Source: Pseudomonadales bacterium
GTDB taxonomy: Bacteria; Pseudomonadota; Gammaproteobacteria; Pseudomonadales; Pseudohongiellaceae
Length of the DNA stretch: 32,138 nucleotides
Assembly: GCA_022822865.1 (NCBI GenBank)
Contig: JAJDYJ010000054.1
Coordinates: forward strand, 1 to 32,138
Direction: 5' to 3'
Shown piece by piece: positions 12,263 to 21,257 of this stretch; position 1 is the stretch's first letter, and each line of letters opens with the position of its first letter. A program made the position numbers and the translations under genes. The notes beneath the pieces are model-generated. The model saw nothing but the letters and a program-made list of their open reading frames with translations, made no database searches and had not been told where the DNA came from.

Positions 12263-14482
12263 ATGTCCGCGGCCAGTTCGAACCCGCGAAAACGCAAACC
12301 GAAAGAAACGGCTTCCGGGTCCCAAAAAGTAAAGACGCCTGTCCTGCTGCAGATGCACGCCGCGGAATGCGGGGCCGCCTGCCTCGGCAGCGTACTGGCC
12401 CATTTCGGGCGCTGGGTTCCCCTGACGGAATTGCGCGAAAGATGCGAAGTAAGCCGTGACGGCTCGAGCGCGGCCGGCATCCTGCGCGCCGCGCGGCATT
12501 ACGGTATGGAATGCCGCGGCATGAACCTGGGCGCAGCCAATTTGCTCAGGCAATTGCCGCTGCCTTCGATCCTGTTCTGGCAATACAGCCATTTCGTGGT
12601 ACTGGAAGGCCACGACGATAACTACTTCTATCTGAACGACCCCGCAATCGGCAGACGCCGCGTCACCGAAGAAGAATTCGACAAGGCCTACAGCAGAATC
12701 GCGCTGAGACTGGAGCGGGGCGAAAACTTCAAGCCCGGAGGCGAACGACCGGGCCTGCTTGAGCAGGCCCGGGCCTGGCTTGGCGGGACCTGGCAAGGGC
12801 TTGCCGGAGCGTTCGCCTGCGGTTTGGCGCTGGCCGTGCTGGCGCTGGCCGCGCCAGCCGCGGTAAGCGTTTTCGTGGACGAGTCGCTGACCGGCGGGCA
12901 GAACCCCGGCGCCGTCCTGGCCGCCCTGCTGGGCGGATGCGCCTTGCTGGTCTTTCTGCTTTCCTGGCTGAAAAACCGTTTATTGAGGAAGCTTTCGGCA
13001 AGGATTTCGATTGCCGGTTACAGTCGCGGCCTGTCACGCTTGCTGCGCCTGCCGGTGTCGTTTTTCAATCACCGGATGGTCGGCGACCTGACCGACCGCG
13101 TTTCGGCCATCGACAGAATCGCGAAAAACCTGACCGAACGGTTTCTCTTGCTGACGATCGACATGGCGGCGAGCCTGGTGTTTCTGGCCGCCATGCTGTG
13201 GCTCGATTTCCGGCTCGGTCTGATCGTGCTGGCGCTGGCCGCATGCAATGCCGTGCTGGCGCATTTCATCAAGGAACTGCGTTCCGTGCGCGCTGACGCG
13301 ATGCGGCGGGAACAGGGATTGCTGCTCGGCATGGGCATGCAGATGCTGAGCCACGCCGACGGCTTGCGCATGGTGGGCGCCGACGATCGTTATTTCTCGC
13401 GCTGGGCGGGCCAGCAGGCGCTCGAACTCGACGCTCGCAAACGTTACGCCGAACTGGGATACGTCAACACCGCGTTACCGGGGCTGATGGCGATGCTGGC
13501 TGGCGCGATTGTCCTGGCTTTCGGCGCGGGCCGTGTGGTCGAGGGCGACATGACCCTGGGAGCCCTGGCCGGATTCTATTTCCTGGCGATGATGTTTCTG
13601 GCGCCGGTCGGACGCTTCGTCGAATTCGCCGACATGCGTCAGGACATCGAATCCGACTTGCATCGGTTGGAAGACATTACCAGGACCGAGGAAGATCCGG
13701 CTTTTACCCGCCGCGGCCCGAAGGCCGAATCCCTGCCGACTTTCAAGGGACGGCTGCAGCTCACCGGCCAGGTCGAGTTGCGCAATGTGAGCTTTGGATA
13801 CAACAGGAGCAAACCACCGCTGATCAAGGATTTCAATCTCGTGATCAAACCGGGGCAGCGGGTCGCCATTGTGGGTCCGAGCGGCTCCGGCAAGTCGACG
13901 GTCTCACGCCTGGTTTCGGGACTCAACCAGCCCTGGTCGGGAGAGATACTGTTCGACGGCCAGACTCGGCACGAGATTCCGGAAGAAGTCCTGCAGCGCT
14001 CCATTTCCGCGGTCGATCAGGATGTCGTGCTTTTTTCCGCGACCGTGCGCGACAACATTACCCTGTGGAATTCGGCGATTCCCGACGAAGCCATTATCGC
14101 CGCGACCCGGGACGCCTGTGTCCACGAAGACATTCTTCGCCGCCCGCTCGGCTACGCGACGCCGGTCGAGGAAGGCGGCGTGAACTTCAGCGGCGGGCAG
14201 CGCCAGCGTCTGGAAATCGCCCGAGCGCTGGTCGGTAATCCCACCGTGCTCATACTCGACGAAGCCACCAGCGCCCTCGACGCCGCCACCGAGGAATGGG
14301 TCGAAGACGCGCTACGGCGCAGGGGCGTTACCTGCCTGATCGTCGCGCATCGCATGAACACCGTGCGGGACTGCGACGAGATCATCGTTCTCGACAACGG
14401 AGTCGAAGTGCAGCGCGGCACGCACGACGAATTGATGGAAAACGAGAACGGCGTCTATTTCAAACTGGTAAGCACTGGCTGA
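12263..14482 (+). CDS. NHLM-type peptidase-containing ABC exporter (C39 + ABC)
   Basis: A 739-residue bifunctional exporter that removes the leader and transports the peptide. Residues about 25-150 are a C39 cysteine peptidase, with Q30, catalytic C36 in HAAECGAACLGS, H110 in SHFVVLEGH and D126 in LNDPA. A six-helix ABC membrane domain follows (about 170-470). The C-terminal ATPase has GPSGSGKST (Walker A, about 538-546), FSGGQRQRLEIA (signature, about 640) and VLILDEATSALD (Walker B, about 662). All key residues of both activities are present. It matches the first ABC protein of NHLM bacteriocin systems, which processes NHLP-type leaders at Gly-Gly-like sites; here the site would be Ala-Ala-Gly. 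It begins directly after the adaptor stop and is followed by the second ABC gene after 4 nt. Confidence 0.93.
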   Translation: MSAASSNPRKRKPKETASGSQKVKTPVLLQMHAAECGAACLGSVLAHFGRWVPLTELRERCEVSRDGSSAAGILRAARHYGMECRGMNLGAANLLRQLPLPSILFWQYSHFVVLEGHDDNYFYLNDPAIGRRRVTEEEFDKAYSRIALRLERGENFKPGGERPGLLEQARAWLGGTWQGLAGAFACGLALAVLALAAPAAVSVFVDESLTGGQNPGAVLAALLGGCALLVFLLSWLKNRLLRKLSARISIAGYSRGLSRLLRLPVSFFNHRMVGDLTDRVSAIDRIAKNLTERFLLLTIDMAASLVFLAAMLWLDFRLGLIVLALAACNAVLAHFIKELRSVRADAMRREQGLLLGMGMQMLSHADGLRMVGADDRYFSRWAGQQALELDARKRYAELGYVNTALPGLMAMLAGAIVLAFGAGRVVEGDMTLGALAGFYFLAMMFLAPVGRFVEFADMRQDIESDLHRLEDITRTEEDPAFTRRGPKAESLPTFKGRLQLTGQVELRNVSFGYNRSKPPLIKDFNLVIKPGQRVAIVGPSGSGKSTVSRLVSGLNQPWSGEILFDGQTRHEIPEEVLQRSISAVDQDVVLFSATVRDNITLWNSAIPDEAIIAATRDACVHEDILRRPLGYATPVEEGGVNFSGGQRQRLEIARALVGNPTVLILDEATSALDAATEEWVEDALRRRGVTCLIVAHRMNTVRDCDEIIVLDNGVEVQRGTHDELMENENGVYFKLVSTG

Positions 14483-14486
14483 ACTC

Positions 14487-17411
14487 ATGTCTGTGGGGCA
14501 ATACCCATCCATCGCCGAACTTGCCGCAAGGGACGGCGATTCCGTTCCCTGCGCGGGCAATCTGCCGGTAGCGCTGGACGATCCGGATGCGGTCTGGTTT
14601 GTCGAAAAAGGCGCCGTCGATCTGTTTCTATTGGAGTCGCGGGACGGCGTGGAACAGGCGGCGCCGCAACACTTGTCGCGCGCGACCCCCGGCAGGCTCC
14701 TGCCGGGGGTCGCGCCGGACGAGCGCGACACCACCCTGCGCGTCGTCGCCAAGGGCCTGCCGGGCACCATGCTCAAACGGCTGCCGGCGGCTACGCTCGC
14801 CGGAAGCGACCCCGCCGAACTCGCGGAACATACGGACGTCTGGCTGACCGGGCTCGCCGACTCATTGTCCCGCTATGCAAGCCATCGTCCGCGCCCCGAC
14901 GGGCTGGCGCAAGCCGGCGCTACCCGGCGCCGCGGCCCGGGCGCGCTTGCCGCGAGACGCGGCGTGGTCTGGGTATCCCGGCCGCCACTCGGCGCCAGCC
15001 TGTACCTGGACCTGCTCGACGGCGCCGAATTCGCCGAGGAAAACGCCGGCGGGGAAAGCCTGATTCCCCTGACGCAGGCAAGCTGGCTCACCCTGCTCGA
15101 TGAGACCGAAGTCACCGGGTATTCTTCCGGGCAGCTTGCCGAACGAAATCTGTTGCTGCCGGCGCTGTCCGGGTTTCATCGGCTCGCTTTCGCGCTTGAG
15201 CGACTCAACCGCCGGCTCGCCGTGGTCGATTCGGTCAACCTCGAACGCGCCCGGGCAAGCAGCCGGCGGCGGGACGAAGAAGTGGCGAGACGGCGATTGT
15301 TCAATATCCATGACTTGCCGACGGACGAGGACGCCGTGGACGCCGAGGAGGCCCTGGCGGAAGCCATGCGGATCGTCGGGCGCAAGGAAGGAATCGAGTT
15401 CACCGTCCCGCGGCGGCCGGGCGCTTCGGAAAACCCCCTGCGCCTGTCGGACATACTCGATGCTTCGGGAGTTCGCGCCCGCTGCGTGAAACTGCGAACC
15501 GAAGACCAATGGTGGCTGGGCGGCAACAGCGCGATACTCGCGTTCCGCGCCGAAGGCGGCCAGCCGGTGGCCCTCGTTGCCGGCGCCGCGGGACGCTTCC
15601 GGGAAATCGACCCGACAAGCCGGCGCAGCGCCCCGATTACCGCAAGTCGCGCTGCCGCGTTGCAAGAGGAAGCCTGGATTTTCTACCGCCCCTTGCCCCA
15701 GGGAGCCGCGACGGTCCGCGACCTGATGCGCATCGGTCTCCATGACTCGGCCGCCGACTTGCTGCGCCTGGTGCTGAGCGGATTGCCGGCGGGACTGGTC
15801 AGGTTGTTGCCCGCGCTCATCCTGGGTTTCGCGACGAACCACATCATGCAAGGGGGGACCGCCGGCGCGGTTTACGCCATGGCGGCGGGGCTGGCCGGCT
15901 TCGGCGCGCTCGGCGCCCTGCTTCATCTGCTGCAGGGGGCAGCGATCACGCGGCTGGAGGGACGTTCGGCTTCGCGCATGGAAGCCGCTTTCTGGGACCG
16001 CCTGCTGGGGCTGCCGGCGGGAGTCTTGCATCGCTATCCCGCGGGCGATCTCGCCATGCGGGGAATCACCTTTCAGAATCTGCGCGGCGGCGTGCAGAAT
16101 GTGGTCGCGGACAGCATATTGTCTTTAATCTTCCTGCTGCCGGTGTTCGGCCTCATTTTTTTCGTCGACGGCGCGCTCGGCCTAATCGCCCTGGCCTTCA
16201 GTCTCGCGTCGCTGCTGCCGATTCTGCTGATCGGCTCGCGGCAAACCGAACCCTGCCGGCGCATGCTTGCCGCGGCGCGCACGGTAACCGGCAGGCTGTT
16301 CCAGATTATCGGCGGCATCGCCAAGCTGCGCGTGGAAAACGCCGAAGGGTCGGCCTTCGCCATCTGGGCGCGGGATTTTCGCGAGCAGAAACGGGCGGAA
16401 CTCGAACTCGGCGCGCTTGAGGGTCTGTTGCGGGCCTTCGGCGCGGCGCTTCCCCTGGTTGCCGGCGCCGTGCTGCTGTTCGCGGCATCCGCTTCCGGCG
16501 ACCGTGCGCTTCCCGCGGGGGATTTTCTTGTGGTTTATACGGTCTGGCTCACCTTCCAGACCGCGATGGCGCGGCTGGGCGAGTCCTTTGGCGCGATTGC
16601 CGCCATGTCGCCCAGCCTTGACCAGATTCGGCCGCTGCTTGCCGTGATTCCCGAATCAGCGAGGGAAGGCGAGCCGGTGGGACAGCTCGGCGGCGAAATC
16701 CAGTTCGACCATATCTCTTTCCGTTACGACCCGGAAGGGCCGCTGATACTCGACGACGTTAATATCCGCGCCCGTCCGGGAGAATTCATTGCCATCGCCG
16801 GCGAGTCCGGCGCCGGCAAGAGCACCCTGATTCAACTCGCGCTCGGCTTCGAGCAGCCGACCGCGGGAGCGGTGTACTACGACGGCCGCGACCTCCGCCA
16901 CCTGAACCTGAAACAACTGCGGCGAAAAATCGGAACCGTTCCGCAATCGGTGCAACTGCATCCCCAGGACCTTTGGGACAATATCGTTGCGCACCATGAG
17001 GGAACTACCGCCGAGGAGGTCTGGCAATCCGCCGACGCCGCGGGAATCGAGCAGGAGATTCGGACCATGCCCATGGGCATGTTGACGCCGGTGGGCACTA
17101 GCGGATCGGTATTGTCCGGCGGTGAAAGCCAGCGCGTCACCATCGCCCGCTCGCTGATCCGCAGCCCGCGCATCATGCTGCTGGACGAAGCCACCAACTG
17201 GCTCGACAACGAAAGCCAGGCCCGAATCATGCAGAGCCTCGCCGCGCTCACGGCCACCCGCATCGTCATCGCCCACCGCCTATCCACCCTCGAACAGGCC
17301 GACCGCATCTACGTCATGAAAGCGGGGAAAGTCGTGGAAAGCGGCGCCTTCGATGAACTCATGGAAGTCGGCGGCGAATTTAGGAGCCTGGTAAAACGGC
17401 AACTTGCCTGA
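14487..17411 (+). CDS. NHLM-type ABC transporter, second ATP-binding/permease protein
   Basis: A 974-residue ABC protein with a long non-peptidase N-terminal region (about 1-410). This region includes a short beta-rich stretch WFVEKGAVDLFLL near the start, reminiscent of cyclic-nucleotide-binding-like folds. A membrane domain (about 430-690) is followed by an ATPase with GESGAGKST (Walker A, about 771-779), LSGGESQRVTIA (signature, about 876) and IMLLDEATNWLD (Walker B, about 895). This size and layout fit the second ABC protein of NHLM systems, which pairs with the C39 exporter. It has no C39 residues. Start at the ATG 4 nt after the previous stop, without a clear ribosome site, suggesting translational coupling. 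Last gene of the export operon; it converges on the SagB gene with 29 bp between. Confidence 0.92.
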   Translation: MSVGQYPSIAELAARDGDSVPCAGNLPVALDDPDAVWFVEKGAVDLFLLESRDGVEQAAPQHLSRATPGRLLPGVAPDERDTTLRVVAKGLPGTMLKRLPAATLAGSDPAELAEHTDVWLTGLADSLSRYASHRPRPDGLAQAGATRRRGPGALAARRGVVWVSRPPLGASLYLDLLDGAEFAEENAGGESLIPLTQASWLTLLDETEVTGYSSGQLAERNLLLPALSGFHRLAFALERLNRRLAVVDSVNLERARASSRRRDEEVARRRLFNIHDLPTDEDAVDAEEALAEAMRIVGRKEGIEFTVPRRPGASENPLRLSDILDASGVRARCVKLRTEDQWWLGGNSAILAFRAEGGQPVALVAGAAGRFREIDPTSRRSAPITASRAAALQEEAWIFYRPLPQGAATVRDLMRIGLHDSAADLLRLVLSGLPAGLVRLLPALILGFATNHIMQGGTAGAVYAMAAGLAGFGALGALLHLLQGAAITRLEGRSASRMEAAFWDRLLGLPAGVLHRYPAGDLAMRGITFQNLRGGVQNVVADSILSLIFLLPVFGLIFFVDGALGLIALAFSLASLLPILLIGSRQTEPCRRMLAAARTVTGRLFQIIGGIAKLRVENAEGSAFAIWARDFREQKRAELELGALEGLLRAFGAALPLVAGAVLLFAASASGDRALPAGDFLVVYTVWLTFQTAMARLGESFGAIAAMSPSLDQIRPLLAVIPESAREGEPVGQLGGEIQFDHISFRYDPEGPLILDDVNIRARPGEFIAIAGESGAGKSTLIQLALGFEQPTAGAVYYDGRDLRHLNLKQLRRKIGTVPQSVQLHPQDLWDNIVAHHEGTTAEEVWQSADAAGIEQEIRTMPMGMLTPVGTSGSVLSGGESQRVTIARSLIRSPRIMLLDEATNWLDNESQARIMQSLAALTATRIVIAHRLSTLEQADRIYVMKAGKVVESGAFDELMEVGGEFRSLVKRQLA

Positions 17412-17440
17412 TTGACGCGGCGCAAACCAGCCCGCGGCGG

Positions 17441-18811
17441 TCACCCGCTCCGGCGACTGCCGATGGCGAAGTCTCCCACGGAACCCTCGACCAGGGGGTC
17501 GAGGCCGGTGATGCGGGCGAACAGCATGGCGTCGGCCGAGCCGACCGCGCAGCCGGCAAGCCCGAGTTCCGTCGCCGCCAGATAGAGTGTCTGGTACAGG
17601 GCCCCGGTGTTGCGCAGGATATTGCCGTAGCCGATCGACTTGTACTTCCAGAATACCCGTGAAAACCGGGCGGCGACGGCGAGTACGATTTGCGGGTTTT
17701 CCCTTGCGCCCACCGCGATTCTCGCATGCCGCAACAGCCGCGCGACTTCGTCCTCGCTGGCGGGAATGCGCACGAGGACATGACGCCAGGAATCGTAATG
17801 ATACAGGCCGGGGTCGAGACCATTGCAGCGATGGACGACGGGATAAATCTCCAGTTCGTGTACCGCGCCGCTGCTTGGATAGGGCCGTTTGGCGCCCTCG
17901 AAAGCGGCGGTCTTGCCGGAAGCGTCATGCACGTAACCCGAAACCGACGAACGCGAACGCGCGGCACGGTCGAGCAGGCCGCCGAGTTCCGCGATCGAAA
18001 TCGGTTCCTTGTCGTCGAAGTCACGGTCGGAACGGCGCCGCTCCAGAATTGTTGAGCAAGTCTCCGCCGCCGATTCGTCCGCGCGCGGAAGCTCGACTAC
18101 CGTCCCGGGCCACTCTGGGCGCCGGACCGGTTCCGGTTCCACAAGGCCGATATACGGACATTGCGGGCCGCTCGGGTCGTGATGCCAGCCCCGGCGGCTG
18201 TGGGTGTGGAAGATCAGGTCATGAAACTCCCAGTGCGCCGGCGTTTGCGGTTCGCTCTCTTCGGCTCGGCAGTCCTCGAGAAATCCCGATGCCGCAAGGG
18301 CGCGGCGAACCAGCGGCTTATCCAGCACGGCGGGGTCGGCCATACGGAAGCGCGCGCCGCTGAGCGGCGATTCGGCGAGCCAGGCCGCGCCGTCGCGGCG
18401 CAGACAGGCGAAACGATGGAAACCGAATGCCGCATCCGGCGCCCGCGGCGCGAGGGAAGGAACAAAGGATTCTTGCTGTGGCGCGATTACAGCAAGTTCT
18501 TCGCCGTTCTCAACCAGCGGGAATTCGATCGATCCCAACTCGCGCAGTCTGTCGAGCCGGGCAAGCCAGGCCGCGGCCTGCCCCTCGTTCCCGTTCGCGA
18601 GAACGCAGTCGCGCAATTCCGCAAGCGGCGCGCCTTCGTTCAGCCGCGAACCGGCCGACTCGAAAGCGTCGGCCCACTCCGCGAGCCGCATTTCGGGAAA
18701 GGTATCGGAAACGACGGCGAGAAAAGCGCCATCGCGCGACCGCTGTATCCCGCGACCCGGAATCGTTCGGACATGGAGGGACGGCTCGCTGAGGAGATCA
18801 AGAAATCTCAC
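17441..18811 (-). CDS. SagB-type FMN-dependent azoline dehydrogenase
   Basis: A 456-residue protein oxidising azolines installed by YcaO to aromatic thiazoles/oxazoles. Residues about 1-210 are the N-terminal domain of SagB-type proteins, ending in the conserved FHDLIFHTHSRRGWHHDPSG (196-215). Residues about 250-455 are the nitroreductase-fold FMN domain: ERRRSDRDF (257-265), RPYPSSGAVHELEIYPV (309-325) and FWKYKSIGYGNILRNTG (387-403). The last contains the Lys-Tyr pair typical of active SagB enzymes, so activity is expected. The start codon is GTG at 18811, without a strong ribosome site; the TAAAAT box lies about 40 nt upstream. It is the only B component in the window and lies on the opposite strand to the transporter genes. 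Together with the precursor it completes the cyclodehydratase-dehydrogenase set. Confidence 0.92.
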   Translation of the reverse strand: MRFLDLLSEPSLHVRTIPGRGIQRSRDGAFLAVVSDTFPEMRLAEWADAFESAGSRLNEGAPLAELRDCVLANGNEGQAAAWLARLDRLRELGSIEFPLVENGEELAVIAPQQESFVPSLAPRAPDAAFGFHRFACLRRDGAAWLAESPLSGARFRMADPAVLDKPLVRRALAASGFLEDCRAEESEPQTPAHWEFHDLIFHTHSRRGWHHDPSGPQCPYIGLVEPEPVRRPEWPGTVVELPRADESAAETCSTILERRRSDRDFDDKEPISIAELGGLLDRAARSRSSVSGYVHDASGKTAAFEGAKRPYPSSGAVHELEIYPVVHRCNGLDPGLYHYDSWRHVLVRIPASEDEVARLLRHARIAVGARENPQIVLAVAARFSRVFWKYKSIGYGNILRNTGALYQTLYLAATELGLAGCAVGSADAMLFARITGLDPLVEGSVGDFAIGSRRSG

Positions 18812-18850
18812 GTTCTGACCAGGGAAAAATGCCCAAGGGCAAGATGCGGA

Positions 18851-18859
18851 ATTTTACCA
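18851..18859 (-). promoter_or_regulatory. Extended -10 promoter of the SagB gene
   Basis: Minus strand TGG-TAAAAT (18859-18851), an extended -10 box, lies about 40 nt upstream of the SagB GTG. No good -35 is present. The surrounding 45 nt, from TTGCGAATC through the untranslated leader GGGCATTTTTCC, is closely repeated upstream of korA (24128-24178), supporting a functional promoter/leader unit. Confidence 0.55.
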
Positions 18860-18877
18860 GATTCGCAACAGGAACTA

Positions 18878-18906
18878 TTGCGGTCATCCCGGATTCCCAC
18901 GATAAT
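18878..18906 (+). promoter_or_regulatory. Candidate sigma70 promoter of the Calx-beta protein gene
   Basis: TTGCGG (18878-18883), a 17-bp spacer, and GATAAT (18901-18906) on the plus strand, 41 nt before the ATG at 18948. It is divergent from the SagB promoter in the same 136-bp gap. Confidence 0.5.
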
Positions 18907-18947
18907 GGTGACCGATGCCTGATCGTGTGCGGATTGCCTGAAATTCC

Positions 18948-21251
18948 ATGGCCTGTCAGGACTATCGAGTTCCCCCGCTGCTGAAACCATTCCCGCTTTC
19001 AGGCCGGAATGTCGGCGCCCATTGTCGCCGCATGTTACTCACCGTGGCATTGGTCTGCGCGCCTTTCCCGGTGACAACAGCCCAGGATGCGCAGCCAACA
19101 GACGACAAGCTTCCCGAGATCAGCATCTGGCGAAGTGGGAGCGGTTTAGTTATCGAAGGAGAGGATGCCGAGTTCATTCTGACGGCTGAACCAAAACCCA
19201 CGAGCAAGCTCGTGGTCGATTTGCAAGTATCCCATTACATTGTGACAGCTAGCCCGGACCCCAGCGACCCGAGGCAGCCGAAAATTGAAGTACGCAACAT
19301 CGAGGAATTTACAACTCAAGTCACCATTGGGGAATCGGGAGAATTCAGACTGCTGCTGCCAATCCGGGACGACGATGAAGATCGGCCGCTGTCCACGCTG
19401 ACCGTGAGCATCAGTTCGGGCACTGGCTATTCGACGGATTCCGCCTGTACAACTTCAAGAGTCTTGTGTCTTCCAAGAGAAAACCCGTATTCAAACCAGG
19501 TTGTATCTTCGAGTCCAGACCATGCATCTTCAACCGTACTTGACAATGACGGCCCGCAGGCCATGAATGAAGAAGTATCGGTGGCGACAAAGGATCTGCT
19601 TGACCAGGTGGGAACGACAGCGCCAACGACTGCTGAACTCCACGAATTACGAAGACTAGTCAATGAAAGTTCAGAAGTGATAGAAGACATGAAGGAAGGG
19701 GGCGTCATACCGGAGGAAGCTCGGATCCTGCTGGAAAGCTCTCGAAAGCAGATAGAAATTTCAACCCAACTGGCTAACTTCGGACTATTGCCCACCGAGG
19801 ACGAATTGGGGGCGATAGTGCGAACCGCGTATGCCGCTGTTAGCCAGTACATACATTATTCTCTAACCAATATAGCTTCTAATCACAAGCCGAAAGCATT
19901 GCTGGCCTTCGATAAGGAGATATCCGAATTCCTTGACAGTTGCGGGGTATTCACGTCGGCGTGGATTTCTGCAAACAAGGGAATAGAAAATCTGGAGGTT
20001 ACCAGGAGCTTTCTTGAATCTATCGGCGAATTTTTGTTTGTGGTGTATGGCGGTTCTTTTGATGAAAACGAGTTCGAAAACATCTCGAAGATCACGCGAA
20101 ACGCTCTAGATGCTTTTCTTGAATCGATTTCAACCGACCAGGATTCTCCATTGTTCTTATCGGACCAAATCGAGCTATCCTCTGGACTGATCTCAGACAG
20201 GAAACTACTGCGAACCTTGATTGAAGCAACAGGAGTTGAGCTCGCAAGTAGTCAGATTGGAAAGCTAAGCTTGCTGCGGGGCTCTTCTGGAAGTTATCGA
20301 GCCACGGTATTACGTTTTTTTCAGGAAGTACCGTGGAGATTGATGCAAGCCGGGTTTGATGAATCCGAAGCTGAACTGCTTATGGAAGCTCTTGCCGAAT
20401 TCGCCGACACCGATTCGATAGGATTCGTAACCATGGAATCCGATGAAGAGGTTTACCTGAGTGTTTCGCGGCTTATAGACGGAGCTTTCGGTGGCGCCAC
20501 AGCAACCAGTTATGTGGAAGAGTTGCTATACACAGCAATTCGATCAGGAGATGAGCACTTTGCGGCACATGCGGCAAGCATAAAGCTCATTTCCACGGAC
20601 ATTCCAAGTGGTATTTTCCCAATGGAGGACGGCAGCGCCCTGATCATTGTAAGCGGCTTGGCGGTAACTCTGGTTCCAGCTTCCATGAATATCGTTGGTT
20701 TCGCAAGTTATGCCAATGCGCTTGGGTTGCAGGTCAGGTTCAAAAAGAACGGTGGAGTAATCCTGACAGGTAGAGACTCCAATGTTTCCGCGAGTTTTTC
20801 CTATAAATCCAATCCTGAGAACACCGGCCTCGAAAACGGCACAGTGGAACATTACACGAGCGCTTCGAGAATTACTTTTGCTTTGCCGAAAGAGGAAAAC
20901 CCGGCCAGTCCCAAGCATTCGATTATCGTTGTCGGCGGCGCATACCTGGATGGCGAATACAGTAACCGCGAGCAACGACTCCTGCCCCGGTTCGCAAGCG
21001 ACGGCCTCTACGATCTGCTGGCCTCGCTTGGGCTCGAAGTGTCCACCGACTGGTTCGACGCCGGGGTGATTACCATCGCTGGCTGGGGGCGGTTTCGGCC
21101 CGCTTATGCATTCGAGGGCGCGTTGCCCGATGAGTCCGCTATCGGGCCCGACGACTTTCGCTTTGAAGAAACCGACGCCAACGGCGACGGCGTACGCGAC
21201 TACCGCGTCCACATCGGCGATTTCAGCCAGTTGCTCTACGGCGTTCCCTGA
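18948..21251 (+). CDS. Large secreted protein with N-terminal Calx-beta-like domain
   Basis: A 767-residue protein of unknown function. A signal peptide is likely, LLTVALVCAPFPVTTAQ (residues 30-46), preceded by a long basic N-region; Met29 at 19032 is an alternative start that removes that region. Residues about 56-203 have Calx-beta character, beta strands with acidic turns (IRDDDEDRP) and the closing VLDNDGP. Residues about 205-600 are mainly helical without recognisable motifs. Residues about 600-750 are again beta-rich, and the C-terminus has a calcium-type loop DANGDGVRDY. Bases about 19,600-20,900 are visibly AT-richer than both ends and the neighbouring genes, suggesting that the middle was acquired or evolves under other pressure. 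It is adjacent to the RiPP locus but no functional link is visible. Its stop is 6 bp from the convergent korB stop. Confidence 0.75.
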   Translation: MACQDYRVPPLLKPFPLSGRNVGAHCRRMLLTVALVCAPFPVTTAQDAQPTDDKLPEISIWRSGSGLVIEGEDAEFILTAEPKPTSKLVVDLQVSHYIVTASPDPSDPRQPKIEVRNIEEFTTQVTIGESGEFRLLLPIRDDDEDRPLSTLTVSISSGTGYSTDSACTTSRVLCLPRENPYSNQVVSSSPDHASSTVLDNDGPQAMNEEVSVATKDLLDQVGTTAPTTAELHELRRLVNESSEVIEDMKEGGVIPEEARILLESSRKQIEISTQLANFGLLPTEDELGAIVRTAYAAVSQYIHYSLTNIASNHKPKALLAFDKEISEFLDSCGVFTSAWISANKGIENLEVTRSFLESIGEFLFVVYGGSFDENEFENISKITRNALDAFLESISTDQDSPLFLSDQIELSSGLISDRKLLRTLIEATGVELASSQIGKLSLLRGSSGSYRATVLRFFQEVPWRLMQAGFDESEAELLMEALAEFADTDSIGFVTMESDEEVYLSVSRLIDGAFGGATATSYVEELLYTAIRSGDEHFAAHAASIKLISTDIPSGIFPMEDGSALIIVSGLAVTLVPASMNIVGFASYANALGLQVRFKKNGGVILTGRDSNVSASFSYKSNPENTGLENGTVEHYTSASRITFALPKEENPASPKHSIIVVGGAYLDGEYSNREQRLLPRFASDGLYDLLASLGLEVSTDWFDAGVITIAGWGRFRPAYAFEGALPDESAIGPDDFRFEETDANGDGVRDYRVHIGDFSQLLYGVP

Positions 21252-21257
21252 TTTTTC

